Assembly: GCF_030252185.1 (NCBI RefSeq)
Contig: NZ_CP126970.1
Span: forward strand, 62,001 to 126,000
Length of the DNA stretch: 64,000 nt
Direction of reading: 5' to 3'
Source of the DNA: Corynebacterium suedekumii
GTDB lineage: Bacteria; Actinomycetota; Actinomycetes; Mycobacteriales; Mycobacteriaceae
In this document: one piece after another, positions 16,110 through 25,234 of the stretch
How the letters are laid out: the number at the start of each line of letters is the position of its first letter
Position numbering within the stretch: the first letter of the stretch is position 1
Made by a program: the position numbers and the translations under genes
Notes under the pieces: generated by a model
What the model was told of the DNA's origin: nothing
Database searches by the model: none
What the model saw: only the letters and a program-made list of their open reading frames with translations

Positions 16110-17623
16110 CCACCGTACTCACTGACGCCCACGCCCGCCGCGCCGAGCTCAACCTGCCGTACACCCACGTCGGCGACTTCTACATCGACGGCACCTGGCA
16201 GGCCGCCGCCACCCCGGACCGGAATCCCGTCGTGGATCCGGCCACCGGTGAGACCTGGGGATCGGTCCCCGTCGCCACCCCGGAGGAACTCGACCGGGCC
16301 GTCGGCGCCGCCCGTCGGGCCCTGCCTGCGTGGTCCGAGCTCCCCGCCGCCGAGCGCGCCGAGTACCTGCTGCGCATCGCGGAGGAGATCGAGGCACGCA
16401 GTGACCTGCTCGCCCACACGAACACCCGGGAGAACGGTTCCCCCGTCTCGGAAACCCGGGGCGCGGCCGCGAACGCGGCGGGCATCTTCCGTTACTTCGC
16501 CACCCTGGCGTCGTGGTTGGACGACGAGGACGTCCGTCCCTTCCCCGTCGGGGGCGCCGAGACGATCGTGGACAAGGATCCGATCGGGGTCTGCGGGCTC
16601 ATCGCCCCCTGGAACTTCCCCATCAACCTCGTGGTGATCAAGCTGGCCCCGGCACTGCTGGCCGGCTGCACCGTGGTCATCAAGCCGGCCTCCCCCACAC
16701 CGCTGTCGATCCGCTTCATCATCGAGGCGGTCGAGGCGGCGGGGGTGCCGGCCGGTGTGGTCAACCTGCTCACCGGCCCGGGCCGACTCGGCGACGCCCT
16801 GGTCCGCCACCCGGATGTCGACAAGATCGCCTTCACCGGATCCACCCCGGTCGGCCGCACGATCGCCGCAGCCTGTGGTGAACTTCTGCGCCCTGTCACA
16901 CTGGAGCTGGGCGGCAAGTCCTCTGCGATCATCCTTCCCGACACCGACCTCGAGGCGGTGTCGAAGGTGCTCATCCGCTCGTGCATGCGCAACACGGGTC
17001 AGACCTGCTACATCTCCACCCGGATCCTCGCACCGGCCTCACGCTACGAGGAGGTGGTCTCCATGGTCGCCACCACCGTCGCCGACGCCCCGCAGGGCGA
17101 CCCCCTGGATCCCGGGACGGTCTTCGGCCCGGTGTCCACGGTTGCCCAGTTCGAGACGGTGTCGGGTTACCTGGACTCCGCCCGTCGGGAGGGAGCGCGG
17201 ATCGCCGCCGGTGGGCGGTCCGCCGCACCGGAGGAGCTGGGCCCCGGTCTCGAGAACGGCGCGTTCATCGTCCCCACCGTCCTCGCCGATGTCACGGAGG
17301 ACATGACCGTCTCCCGCGAGGAAATCTTCGGTCCCGTCATCACGATCCTGCGTTATGACGACTCCGACGGCCGACTTGACGACGCCGTGCGCCTGGCCAA
17401 CAACACCGAGTTCGGCCTCGGCGGCATCGTTTTCGGAGCCGACGAGGACCGCGCCCTCGAGGTCGCACGTCTGGTGGACTCCGGCTCCGTGGGCATCAAC
17501 TTCTTCGGCTCCAACCACTCTGCTCCGTTCGGCGGTCGCCACGACTCCGGCATGGGCGTCGAGTACGGCATCGAGGGGCTCAGTGCCTATCTGAGCTACA
17601 AGTCGATCCACCGGCGAAACTGA
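16106..17623 (+). CDS. creC: Aldehyde dehydrogenase CreC (4-hydroxybenzaldehyde step)
   Basis: This 505-residue aldehyde dehydrogenase has PWNFPINL (about 170), FTGSTPVG (about 245), the general-base glutamate in LELGGKSS (about 268) and the nucleophile in NTGQTCYIS (about 299-307). In the cre pathway it would oxidise 4-hydroxybenzaldehyde, possibly as the phosphate ester, to the acid, feeding PobA at 21-22 kb. It is the last cre gene, with its start overlapping the creD stop. It is clearly distinct from the vdh-like enzyme at 2.2 kb, so the window encodes two aromatic aldehyde dehydrogenases. Confidence 0.83.
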   Translation: MTTVLTDAHARRAELNLPYTHVGDFYIDGTWQAAATPDRNPVVDPATGETWGSVPVATPEELDRAVGAARRALPAWSELPAAERAEYLLRIAEEIEARSDLLAHTNTRENGSPVSETRGAAANAAGIFRYFATLASWLDDEDVRPFPVGGAETIVDKDPIGVCGLIAPWNFPINLVVIKLAPALLAGCTVVIKPASPTPLSIRFIIEAVEAAGVPAGVVNLLTGPGRLGDALVRHPDVDKIAFTGSTPVGRTIAAACGELLRPVTLELGGKSSAIILPDTDLEAVSKVLIRSCMRNTGQTCYISTRILAPASRYEEVVSMVATTVADAPQGDPLDPGTVFGPVSTVAQFETVSGYLDSARREGARIAAGGRSAAPEELGPGLENGAFIVPTVLADVTEDMTVSREEIFGPVITILRYDDSDGRLDDAVRLANNTEFGLGGIVFGADEDRALEVARLVDSGSVGINFFGSNHSAPFGGRHDSGMGVEYGIEGLSAYLSYKSIHRRN

Positions 17624-17635
17624 CACGCCACCGGC

Positions 17636-17650
17636 GGTATCGTCGATACC
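17636..17650. promoter_or_regulatory. 15-bp palindrome directly before the LuxR-type regulator
   Basis: GGTATCGTCGATACC (7-bp arms around one T) ends 3 nt before the ATG at 17654 and 12 nt after the creC stop. It could be an operator for autoregulation or a short attenuating hairpin over the ribosome binding site. Confidence 0.45.
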
Positions 17651-17653
17651 ACC

Positions 17654-19683
17654 ATGACTTCCCAGTACCTGCGGCACATCCACCGCCGCCTGCTGCACCG
17701 CGCCGCCCTGCACCTGACGTCCACCGGGGCCGGGGCGGTGCTGCTCATCTCCGGCCCGGAGGGGGCGGACCGGCGGGGTGCCCTGGATTCGGTGCTCACG
17801 CATCTGACGGGTCGCACGCAGCACCGGGTCGCGCTGTTCCCGTGGCACCGCGACGAGCCCGGCGCGCTCGCCGCTCTGCTGCCCTCACCGCTGGTGGACA
17901 GCGTGGTCGTGGTCGACGATCTGCAGCATGCGGATGAGCCGTCGCTGCGGCAGCTCATCACCACGGCACGACACCCGGAGTCCACGGTGTCGGTCATCGC
18001 CACGGTCGACGGCCCGGACTTGGACCACCTGGCCACCGAGGTGCTCCGGCTGCCCCCGCTCACGCTGGCGGAGACCGCCGGTTATCTCCACTCCGTCACC
18101 GGCCGCCGCATCCCGGTGGCCACGGTGGAGCAGATCCACGCCGACACCGGCGGGTGGCCGGGTGCGATCGACACCCTCATCGCCACGCTGCCGGACGGGG
18201 AGCTGGCGGCGCGGGGCGTCGATACGCGGACGCCGGCGGAGCACCTCGCCCGGGCCCGCGAGCTGACGGCGGCCTTCGAGCTGCCGACCGCGGAGCTCCA
18301 CCTCAACGAGTGCCCGCCGGAGGTCGATCCTGCGGAACAGTCCAGCCTGCGCGGGTACCTCGCACTCAACCGCGGCCTGCGCCGCCGGGCGCACGAGTAT
18401 CTCACTGATCCGGGCCCGGAGCCACGGCACCGGGTGCGCGGCGTGCTGCTGTCGCTGGCGGACTGGGATCTGTCGGGCATGCAGGACAAGGTCGCCGCAC
18501 TGCTTGCCGACGCCCCCTCCGCCCCCGCCACCGTCGAGGCCCGGGTCCTCGGGCTCGTCGCCGATGCCGCGCTCTCGGGCCGGATGCCGGAGCTGGACAT
18601 CGACACCGCAACGGCGCTGGACCGGCAGCGACTCGACATGGTCCACGGATGGCTGGCGTTGAGCTTCGATGATCCGCTCACCGCCCGCGAGCGCCTGCAG
18701 CACCTGCCCGGGCAGTCGCCGGCGATCGGGGTGTGGCAGGATGCGTGGCTGTCGCGCACCCTCTACGTCCTCGGCGAGTGGACGACGGCGGCCCGCATCG
18801 TCGAGCGCGGCCTGGCCGCGTGTGAGACCCACGGCATGGAGCTGCTCGAACCGATGCTGCTGTGGACGGGTGTGCAGATCGCCGCGATGCAGGGCGATGA
18901 CCTGCTCTCCCGCAACTACCTCCAGCGCCTGACCCTGAGCGAGGATGCGTTCCTGCTCCAGTCCCTGCCGGCGGCGATGGGCCGGATGATCGTGGCCGCC
19001 AACTCCGCGGACCTGCCCGCCGCCCTGCGCGCCGGCGCGCTGCTGGCACGGACGGTGTCCTCGACGGACACCCAGCACCCCGGCTTCTGGCCGTGGGAGG
19101 ACGTCTACGCGCAGACCCTCATCCGGGCGGGGCGTATCGACGCCGCCGACGAGGTCATCACCGGCGCCGAGCAGCGCCACTCCCCTCCGGCCTCGTCTCC
19201 CTCATGGCGAAGAACGCGGTGCCGCGGGCGACGATCCAGTTCCAGCGCGGTGATGTCACCGGTGGGCTGCGGACGTTCGAGCGGGCGGTCGAGGCGATCC
19301 TCGACACGCCGATGCCCGCGTATCAGTCCCGCATCCTCTTCGAGTACGGGAAGGTGCTGCGCCGGCACGGGCGCCGGCAACGTGCCGATGAGGTGCTCTC
19401 CCACGCCGCGGAGATCTTCCTGCAGATGGGTGCCACCGTCATGGCGGAACGATGCGCCTCCGAGCGGCGCATCGGCGGGGTCGGGGCCGGGCCACGCAGC
19501 AACCCGCACGGGCTGACTCCCCAGGAGGAGCAGATCACCGCGCGGGTGGCGGACGGGGCGACGAACAGTGAGGTCGCCCGCGAGTTGTCGTTGTCGACGA
19601 AGACCGTCGAGTACCACCTCACCCGCGTCTACCGGAAGCTCGGTGTGAAGACGCGGCAGGCTCTGCGCGAGCATCTCGGCTGA
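17654..19683 (+). pseudogene. LuxR-family (LAL-type) regulator with one frameshift near 19181
   Basis: The frame runs from 17654 to about 19180, then the homologous sequence continues in the -1 frame to 19683. Adding one C in the run at 19182-19185 gives a continuous 676-residue protein. It is similar to BenR at 34.5 kb over the whole C-terminal half (FWPWEDV, YQSRILFEYGKVLRR, and the LuxR helix-turn-helix TPQEEQITARVADGATNSEV). The N-terminal ATPase region is degenerate: GPEGADRR replaces the Walker A GxxxxGK(S/T), while a Walker B-like VVVVDDLQHAD remains. Because the missing base would be in a poly-C run, sequence error is at least as likely as real inactivation. By position it may regulate cre or pob/pca genes. 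Confidence 0.75.
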
Positions 19684-19709
19684 GGTATGTCACGCGAGGT
19701 ACAGCTCGA

Positions 19710-19766
19710 CATGAATAGGCCGAGTAGTCCGAGACCGCGGTCCCAGGCCTACTCGACCTATTCATG
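19710..19766. terminator. Bidirectional terminator-like hairpin between the LuxR gene and pcaK
   Basis: Arms of 18 bp (CATGAATAGGCCGAGTAG at 19710-19727 and its inverted partner at 19749-19766) pair with one mismatch; the 21-nt loop itself contains GACCGCGGTC. The genes on both sides converge here. Confidence 0.75.
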
Positions 19767-19777
19767 CCGTGATATGC

Positions 19778-21082
19778 CTACCGGCGGTACACCGGCCGCG
19801 TGAGCGCGAACAGCAGCGCACCGAGCAGGCCGACGGCCGCGTAGGCGAAGAAGCCCCACGGGTGCGCCAGGCCGAGGCTGATGAGCAGGCCGCCGAGCAT
19901 CGGGCCGGAGATCGCGCCGAGGCGGCCGATGCCGGCGGAGAAGCCCATGGCCGTGGCGCGCATGTTCGACGGGTGGTTCTCGCCGACGAAGGCGTAGACG
20001 AGGTTCTGCGAGGAGAACACGAACACACCGGTGATGAACACGACGACGTAGAGCGCGATGAGCGGCAGCTTGATGGCCGTGAGCGCGAGGAACACCGCCG
20101 AGGCGACGAACCACAGCAGGCCGGTGCGCCGCGGCGAGTGGGTGTCGGAGACCTTGCCGGCGATGATGAGGCCGACCACGGCGCCGACGTTGAGCACGAG
20201 CAGGAAACCGAGCGAGTTGCCCAGGTCGTAGTCGGCGGCACGCATGATCTGCGGCAGCCAGGTGTTGAGGCCGTAGACGAGGAGCAGACCCATGAAGGAC
20301 GTCGCCCACACCGCCAGCGAGTTGCGGCGGTACTTCGGGGAGAGCAGCGAGGCCAGGGAGCTGCGCTGCTTGTCCTGCTGTGCGGCCTCGGCGGCGTCGC
20401 GGTCGAGCTGGTCGGACAGCTCCATCCCGTAGCGCTGCGCAATGGCCTGTGCCTCCTCGGCACGTCCCTTGGCCAGCAGGTACTGCGGCGACTCCGGGAG
20501 CAGGAAGTACATGACCGGGGCGAGGATGAGGCCCGGGACGGCACCGACGATGAACAGCGAGTGCCAGCCGAAGGGTTCGATCATGATGATCGCCAGCAGT
20601 GCGGTGAGCACCGCGCCGACGTGGTAGCCGGTCATGACGGTCGTCGTCGAGGATCCGGCCTTCGCCCGGCCGCGGAACTCGGTGACCATGGAGATCGCCG
20701 TCGGCAGGCAGCCGCCGAGGCCGACGCCGGCGAGGAAACGCAGGAGCATGAGCAGCCACACGCTGCCGGCGAAGCCCATCGCCAGGGTGAGCAGTGAGAA
20801 GGCGAAGACGGAGACGATCATGACCCAGCGGCGACCGAGTTTGTCGGTCAGGGTGCCGATGGCCAGGGCGCCGATCGTCATGCCGACGAGACCGGCGGTG
20901 ACGATCTGGGTGCCCTCACCCGGGGTGACCTGCCACGTGGGGTCCTCGATCATGGAGGGCAGGACGGCACCGATGACGACCATGTCGAAGCCGTCGAGAA
21001 GCACGGCGATCCAGCACAGCAGGGTGACGATGAAGGTGGAGCGCGTCGCGGTGGACGCAGACGCGGGGGTGGAGACGGACAC
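19778..21082 (-). CDS. pcaK: MFS aromatic acid transporter (4-hydroxybenzoate/protocatechuate:H+ symporter)
   Basis: This 434-residue major-facilitator protein belongs to the aromatic acid:H+ symporter group: the first helix has the diagnostic D-G-F-D (LLDGFDMVVIGA) and the 2-3 loop has GTLTDKLGRRW. Twelve hydrophobic segments are apparent. It starts with GTG immediately after the pobA stop (TAAGTG), as the last gene of pcaHGBC-pobA-pcaK. This position indicates uptake of 4-hydroxybenzoate or protocatechuate. The PcaK name is by this context. Confidence 0.85.
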   Translation of the reverse strand: MSVSTPASASTATRSTFIVTLLCWIAVLLDGFDMVVIGAVLPSMIEDPTWQVTPGEGTQIVTAGLVGMTIGALAIGTLTDKLGRRWVMIVSVFAFSLLTLAMGFAGSVWLLMLLRFLAGVGLGGCLPTAISMVTEFRGRAKAGSSTTTVMTGYHVGAVLTALLAIIMIEPFGWHSLFIVGAVPGLILAPVMYFLLPESPQYLLAKGRAEEAQAIAQRYGMELSDQLDRDAAEAAQQDKQRSSLASLLSPKYRRNSLAVWATSFMGLLLVYGLNTWLPQIMRAADYDLGNSLGFLLVLNVGAVVGLIIAGKVSDTHSPRRTGLLWFVASAVFLALTAIKLPLIALYVVVFITGVFVFSSQNLVYAFVGENHPSNMRATAMGFSAGIGRLGAISGPMLGGLLISLGLAHPWGFFAYAAVGLLGALLFALTRPVYRR

Positions 21083-22276
21083 TTAAACCTCGAATCGGGG
21101 CAGGTCGAGGCCGACGTACTGCTGCGCCAGGTAGGTGCGGCCGGCCTCGGTGGACAGCACGGAACGCAGCTCGGCGCGGGAGCGCTGGGTCTGGAAGTAC
21201 GGGTCCTCCGGGACGGTGTGGAGCATGGACGACATCCAGTAGGAGAAGTGCTGGGCCTTCCACACGCGCGGGACGGCGAGGGCGGAGTACTCGTCGAGCA
21301 GGTCGGTGTTGTTCTTCTTGATCGCGCGTGCCAGGCCCGGGGCCAGGACGGAGACGTCGGCGACGGCGAGGTTGAGGCCCTTCGCGCCGGTCGGCGGGAC
21401 GGTGTGGGCGGCGTCGCCGGCGAGGAACAGGCGCCCGCGCTGCATCGGGTCGGTCACCGCGGAACGGAAGCGCAGGACGGCCTTGTCGAAGATCTCGCCC
21501 TCGGACACGCGCAGGTCATCGGTGGACACGCGCTTGTGCAGCTCGGACCAGATGCGCTCGTTGTCCCACTGCTCGACGGTGTCGTCCGGGTTGCACTGCA
21601 GGTAGTAGCGCTGGACGGAGGGGGTGCGGGTGGAGATGAGCGCGAAGCCGTGCGGGGAGTTCGCGTAGATGAGCTCCTTCTGCGTCTGCGGGGCGTTGAC
21701 GAGGATGCCGAACCACGCATACGGGTACTCGTGCTTCGCGCGCACCGCACCGGGCAGCTCGGTGATGAGCTTGCGCCGCGGGGAGGCGGAGCCGTCGCCG
21801 GCCATGACGTAGTCGGCGGTCAGCGTCTGCTGCTCACCACCGTCGGTGGTGTAGGTGACGGTGACCCGGTCGTCGTCGTAGCCGGTGACGTCGTCGACGG
21901 TGGTGTTGAACAGGATCGTCTGGCCGGCGTCGAGACGCGCGGCGATGAAGTCCTTGAGGTACTCGTGCTGCGGGTAGACGGCCATGTGGTGGCCGGTGAG
22001 CCCGGCGAGGTCGATGCGGGTGCGTTCGCCGTCGATGGCCAGCTCGATGGCGTCGTCGATGTCGGCCTCGCGGTCCATGCGCTCACCGACGCCGGTCTCC
22101 CGCATGAGGTTCATGGTGCCCTGCTCGAGGACTCCGGCGCGGACGGTCTCCTCGACGTCCTCCCGGGAGCGGGACTCGAACACGACGGACTCGATGCCGT
22201 GGTTGACGTGGAGCAGGTGGGCGAGGGTGAGGCCGGCGGGGCCGGCACCGATGATGGCTACGGGGGTGTGGGACAT
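21083..22276 (-). CDS. pobA: 4-hydroxybenzoate 3-monooxygenase
   Basis: This 397-residue flavin monooxygenase hydroxylates 4-hydroxybenzoate to protocatechuate. The FAD-binding GAGPAGL is at residues 10-16, the NAD(P)H/FAD-contact DG motif in MAGDGSASPRRK at about 158-169, and the second FAD motif LFLAGDAAHTVPPTGAKGLN at about 277-296. Length equals the Pseudomonas enzyme. It links the cre operon, whose product is 4-hydroxybenzoate, to the protocatechuate genes on the same transcript. It starts directly after the pcaC stop with GGAGACAAG upstream. Confidence 0.93.
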   Translation of the reverse strand: MSHTPVAIIGAGPAGLTLAHLLHVNHGIESVVFESRSREDVEETVRAGVLEQGTMNLMRETGVGERMDREADIDDAIELAIDGERTRIDLAGLTGHHMAVYPQHEYLKDFIAARLDAGQTILFNTTVDDVTGYDDDRVTVTYTTDGGEQQTLTADYVMAGDGSASPRRKLITELPGAVRAKHEYPYAWFGILVNAPQTQKELIYANSPHGFALISTRTPSVQRYYLQCNPDDTVEQWDNERIWSELHKRVSTDDLRVSEGEIFDKAVLRFRSAVTDPMQRGRLFLAGDAAHTVPPTGAKGLNLAVADVSVLAPGLARAIKKNNTDLLDEYSALAVPRVWKAQHFSYWMSSMLHTVPEDPYFQTQRSRAELRSVLSTEAGRTYLAQQYVGLDLPRFEV

Positions 22277-22681
22277 CTACTTGTCTCCTTCAGAGTCGGT
22301 GACGGCCTGCTGCAGGAGCTTGAAGCCGTGGTTGGAGTTGGGCACGCCGGCGTACACGGCGGTGTGGAGCAGGACCTCACCGATGAGGTCGGCGTCCACT
22401 CCGGCGCGCAGGGCGGCGCGGATGTGCATGTCGAGTTCACCGTCGTTGCCGACGGCCGTGAGGATCGCGATGGTGAGCAGGCGGCGCTGCGTGTGGTCGA
22501 GGGCCTCCCGGTTCCACACGTCGCCCCAGGCGGTGCGGGTGATGAAGTCCTGGAACTTCTCCGTCACCGGCGTCTGCTTCGCGACGGCCGCATCCACGTG
22601 CGCGTCCCCCAGCACCGCACGGCGGTTGCGCATGCCGGTCTCGTGGGCCGCGGCGCGGCCCTCGTCGTACAGGTCACTCAT
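22277..22681 (-). CDS. pcaC: 4-carboxymuconolactone decarboxylase
   Basis: This 134-residue protein of the CMD/AhpD-like family converts 4-carboxymuconolactone to 3-oxoadipate enol-lactone. Typical segments are FQDFITRTAWGDVW near residue 42 and the conserved H-I-R (MHIRAALRAG) followed by EVLLHTAVYAGVP near the end. It overlaps the pcaB stop by 8 nt and abuts pobA, so the genes form one transcript. It is a stand-alone PcaC, not the PcaL fusion with PcaD. Confidence 0.92.
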   Translation of the reverse strand: MSDLYDEGRAAAHETGMRNRRAVLGDAHVDAAVAKQTPVTEKFQDFITRTAWGDVWNREALDHTQRRLLTIAILTAVGNDGELDMHIRAALRAGVDADLIGEVLLHTAVYAGVPNSNHGFKLLQQAVTDSEGDK

Positions 22682-23813
22682 CGTCGATTCCTTCCAGGGT
22701 GATGTCGGTGATGTCCCCGGCGTGGCCGGTGGTCGGCTCGCTCACGCGCGAGGCCATGGTGTCGGTGTGCACGCGCAGGCCGTCGAGGCTGGCGTGGATC
22801 CGGCTCACGGCCGAGGCGGTGGCGGCGAGCAGGTCGCGCAGGGTCTGCCATTCGGCGTGCCAGCTGCCGGTGCCGCGCTGCCAGCGGCAGTCGAGGGCGT
22901 CGAGAAGCGTGGCCGCCAGGCCCGGGGTGCGGCGGGCGTACCCGTCGCAGGCGACCGCGGCGGCCGGGTTCGCCTTGTGCGGCATGGACGAGCTGCCGCC
23001 CGGGCTCGCCTCGGAGAGCTCGGCGATCTCGGTGGCCGAGGAGGCGGTGATGTCCCCGGCGATCTTGCGTACTGCGCCGGCGAGCTGCGCGGCGGCCAGT
23101 CCCACGGCGACGAGCGGCTGGCGGTTGGTGTGCCAGACGAGCGGTCGTTCGGCGAGCCCGAGGTCGGCGGCGAGCCGGTCGTGGATCTCGATGCCGCGCG
23201 GATGCGTGGCCGCGAGGTTGCCCGTCGCCCCGGCGTACTGCACGGGCAGTGCGGCGGCGGTCCGGCGCAGCTGGTCCGCGGGGGCGTGGACACCCTCGAG
23301 CCAGCCCGCGGCGATGACACCGAAGGTCGTCGGCAGCGCCTGCTGGCCGAGGGTGCGGCCCATGACCGGGGTGTCCCGGTGGGTGCGGGCCAGGTCGTTC
23401 AGGAGCTTCTCGACGTCGCGGAGCTCATCGTCGAGCGCCGCCACCGCGCGCCGGGTGCACAGCACGAGGGCGGTGTCGATGGCGTCCTGGCTCGTCGCGC
23501 CGACATGGATGCCGGCGGCGTCACGGGTGGCCGCCTTGAGCTCGGCGACCATGGGGATGGTCGGGTTGCCGCCGGCGGCCGAGGCGGAACCGATGGCGGC
23601 GACGTCGCAGGAGTAGTCGTCGATGGCGGTCCGGGCGGCCTCGGCGGCCTCCGGGGTGATGTGGCCGGTGGCCTCGGCGGCGTCGGCGAGCGCACGCTCG
23701 AACTCGCAGATGGCGTCGAGGAACGCCCGGTCCGAGAGGTGCACGTGGGCGTCGGTGGCGCCGCCGGCGTGGTCGCTGTAGAGGGTGCGGGCGAGATCAG
23801 GCTGTTCAGACAC
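22674..23813 (-). CDS. pcaB: 3-carboxy-cis,cis-muconate cycloisomerase
   Basis: This 379-residue member of the fumarase/aspartase superfamily lactonises 3-carboxymuconate. The superfamily signature GSSSMPHKANP is at about residues 268-278, and a second motif, TSQDAIDTA, is near 114. The chosen start is GTG at 23813, which overlaps the pcaG stop by 8 nt; longer frames run back through pcaG and are rejected. It is somewhat shorter than the 450-residue proteobacterial enzymes, as is common in actinobacteria. Confidence 0.9.
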   Translation of the reverse strand: MSEQPDLARTLYSDHAGGATDAHVHLSDRAFLDAICEFERALADAAEATGHITPEAAEAARTAIDDYSCDVAAIGSASAAGGNPTIPMVAELKAATRDAAGIHVGATSQDAIDTALVLCTRRAVAALDDELRDVEKLLNDLARTHRDTPVMGRTLGQQALPTTFGVIAAGWLEGVHAPADQLRRTAAALPVQYAGATGNLAATHPRGIEIHDRLAADLGLAERPLVWHTNRQPLVAVGLAAAQLAGAVRKIAGDITASSATEIAELSEASPGGSSSMPHKANPAAAVACDGYARRTPGLAATLLDALDCRWQRGTGSWHAEWQTLRDLLAATASAVSRIHASLDGLRVHTDTMASRVSEPTTGHAGDITDITLEGIDDE

Positions 23814-24405
23814 GGAAGAACGGGGTCTCCTTCTCCGCGTCCTCGTGCTGGACGACGATGTCCAGGCGGTACCCGCCGTCGACCGCGCGGGCGGCGAGGA
23901 GGTCGCGCCGGGCGGCGTCGACCAGCGCGAGGACGGGGTCGGCGGCGTTGGCCTCGGCGTTCTCCGGGAAGTAGAGGCGGGTGTAGAGGCGCTCGAGCAT
24001 GCCGCGTGCGAAGACGCCGACCTTGAGGTGCGGGGCCTCCTCGTCGGTCGCGCCGGGGACGAGGGTGGTGAAGGTGACGGCGCCGGTGTCGTCGACCATG
24101 CCGCGGCCGAGGCCACGGAAGCCGTCGACCTCATCGGTGTTGTAGGTGCCGTCGGGGCGGGTCTGCCAGATCTCGATCATGGCGTCAGCCACCGGGTCAC
24201 CGTTGCCGTCGGTGACCGAGACGGTCACCTCGACCGTGTCGGCGGCGTCGTCCGGGGCGATGAGCTCGGAGCCCTCGAGGGTGAGGCCGATGTGGACGTA
24301 GGGTCCGACGGTCTGGGAGGGGGTGATGCCGAACTCGGCCTCGTCCTGGTCGCGGATGTCGGAGACATCGTAGCGGAACTCGCCGGTCTTGTGGGTGTCG
24401 ATCAT
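23806..24405 (-). CDS. pcaG: Protocatechuate 3,4-dioxygenase alpha subunit
   Basis: This 199-residue intradiol dioxygenase subunit has the family beta-sandwich segments TPSQTVGPYVHIGL near residue 28 and DAMIEIWQTRPDGTYN near 77. As in other alpha subunits the iron ligands are not conserved; the catalytic iron is on PcaH. The gene is 32 nt downstream of pcaH and overlaps pcaB by 8 nt. PcaHG opens protocatechuate between the hydroxyls to 3-carboxy-cis,cis-muconate. Confidence 0.93.
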   Translation of the reverse strand: MIDTHKTGEFRYDVSDIRDQDEAEFGITPSQTVGPYVHIGLTLEGSELIAPDDAADTVEVTVSVTDGNGDPVADAMIEIWQTRPDGTYNTDEVDGFRGLGRGMVDDTGAVTFTTLVPGATDEEAPHLKVGVFARGMLERLYTRLYFPENAEANAADPVLALVDAARRDLLAARAVDGGYRLDIVVQHEDAEKETPFFRV

Positions 24406-24437
24406 GATGTTTCTCGTTCCTGGTCCGGGGGGTCGGT

Positions 24438-25124
24438 TTACTCGAAGGGGGTGGCGTTCTGGCCACGCAGGACGATGTCGAACTTGTAGCCCAGGGCGTA
24501 GTTCGGGCGGGTCTCGTCGTAGTCGAAGACGGCGATCATGCGCTCACGGGCACCGGCCGGGACCGAGTTGTAGATCGGGTCCTGGAAGAACATGGGGTCG
24601 CCGGGGAAGTACATCTGGGTGACCAGGCGCTCGGTGAACTGGCGGCCGAACAGGGAGAAGTGGATGTGGGCCGGACGCCACGCGTTGTGGTGGTTGCCCC
24701 ACGGGTACATGCCCGGCATGACGGTGAGGAAGTTGTAGTGGCCGTTCTCGTCGGTCATGGTGCGGGCGACGCCGTTGAAGTGCGGGTCGAGCGGGGCCGG
24801 CCAGGAGTCGTTCTTGTGGCGGTACCGACCGGCGGAGTTGGCCTGCCACGCCTCGACGAGGGTGTGCGGGACCGGCTTGCCGTCCCAGCCGAGGACGCGG
24901 CCGTGGACGACGATGCGCTGGCCGATGGCCTCGCCACCGTTGGCCTGGGTCATGTCGTTGGTGATGCCGCCGAGGTCGCGGTCACCGAAGACCGGTCCGG
25001 AGAGCTCGCCGAGGCGCTCGGGCACCATGATGAGCTCGTTGGTGGGGTTGCGCTTGATGGTCGTGCGGTACTCCGGGAAGTGGAGCGGGGCGTAGAACCC
25101 GTCGGTCGGGGCGTTGAGGGTCAT
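24438..25124 (-). CDS. pcaH: Protocatechuate 3,4-dioxygenase beta subunit (catalytic)
   Basis: This 228-residue subunit holds the non-heme ferric iron. The expected ligands are two tyrosines (one in the GMYPWGNHHNAW region) and the two histidines of RPAHIHFSLFG (about residues 150-160). LVEAWQANSAGRYRHKND is the other intradiol signature. The ATG at 25124 is chosen because it follows AGGAAGG; an in-frame start 24 codons earlier lacks support. It is the first gene of pcaHGBC-pobA-pcaK, with a candidate GlxR site 30 bp upstream. Confidence 0.94.
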   Translation of the reverse strand: MTLNAPTDGFYAPLHFPEYRTTIKRNPTNELIMVPERLGELSGPVFGDRDLGGITNDMTQANGGEAIGQRIVVHGRVLGWDGKPVPHTLVEAWQANSAGRYRHKNDSWPAPLDPHFNGVARTMTDENGHYNFLTVMPGMYPWGNHHNAWRPAHIHFSLFGRQFTERLVTQMYFPGDPMFFQDPIYNSVPAGARERMIAVFDYDETRPNYALGYKFDIVLRGQNATPFE

Positions 25125-25153
25125 GGTGATGCCTTCCTGATGTCCGGGCTGTG

Positions 25154-25169
25154 CGTGATAACCATCACG
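25154..25169. promoter_or_regulatory. Candidate GlxR (CRP-type) site upstream of pcaH
   Basis: CGTGATAACCATCACG has the same 6-bp arms and spacing as the site before creJ and fits GTGA-N6-TCAC. It ends 30 bp before the pcaH start, close enough to overlap the promoter. Confidence 0.62.
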
Positions 25170-25234
25170 GTAGAGACGTGGTTCACATATTGGCAAGGTG
25201 TTCCCTGGGCGAACGACGTGTGCGGCAGGCGCAT

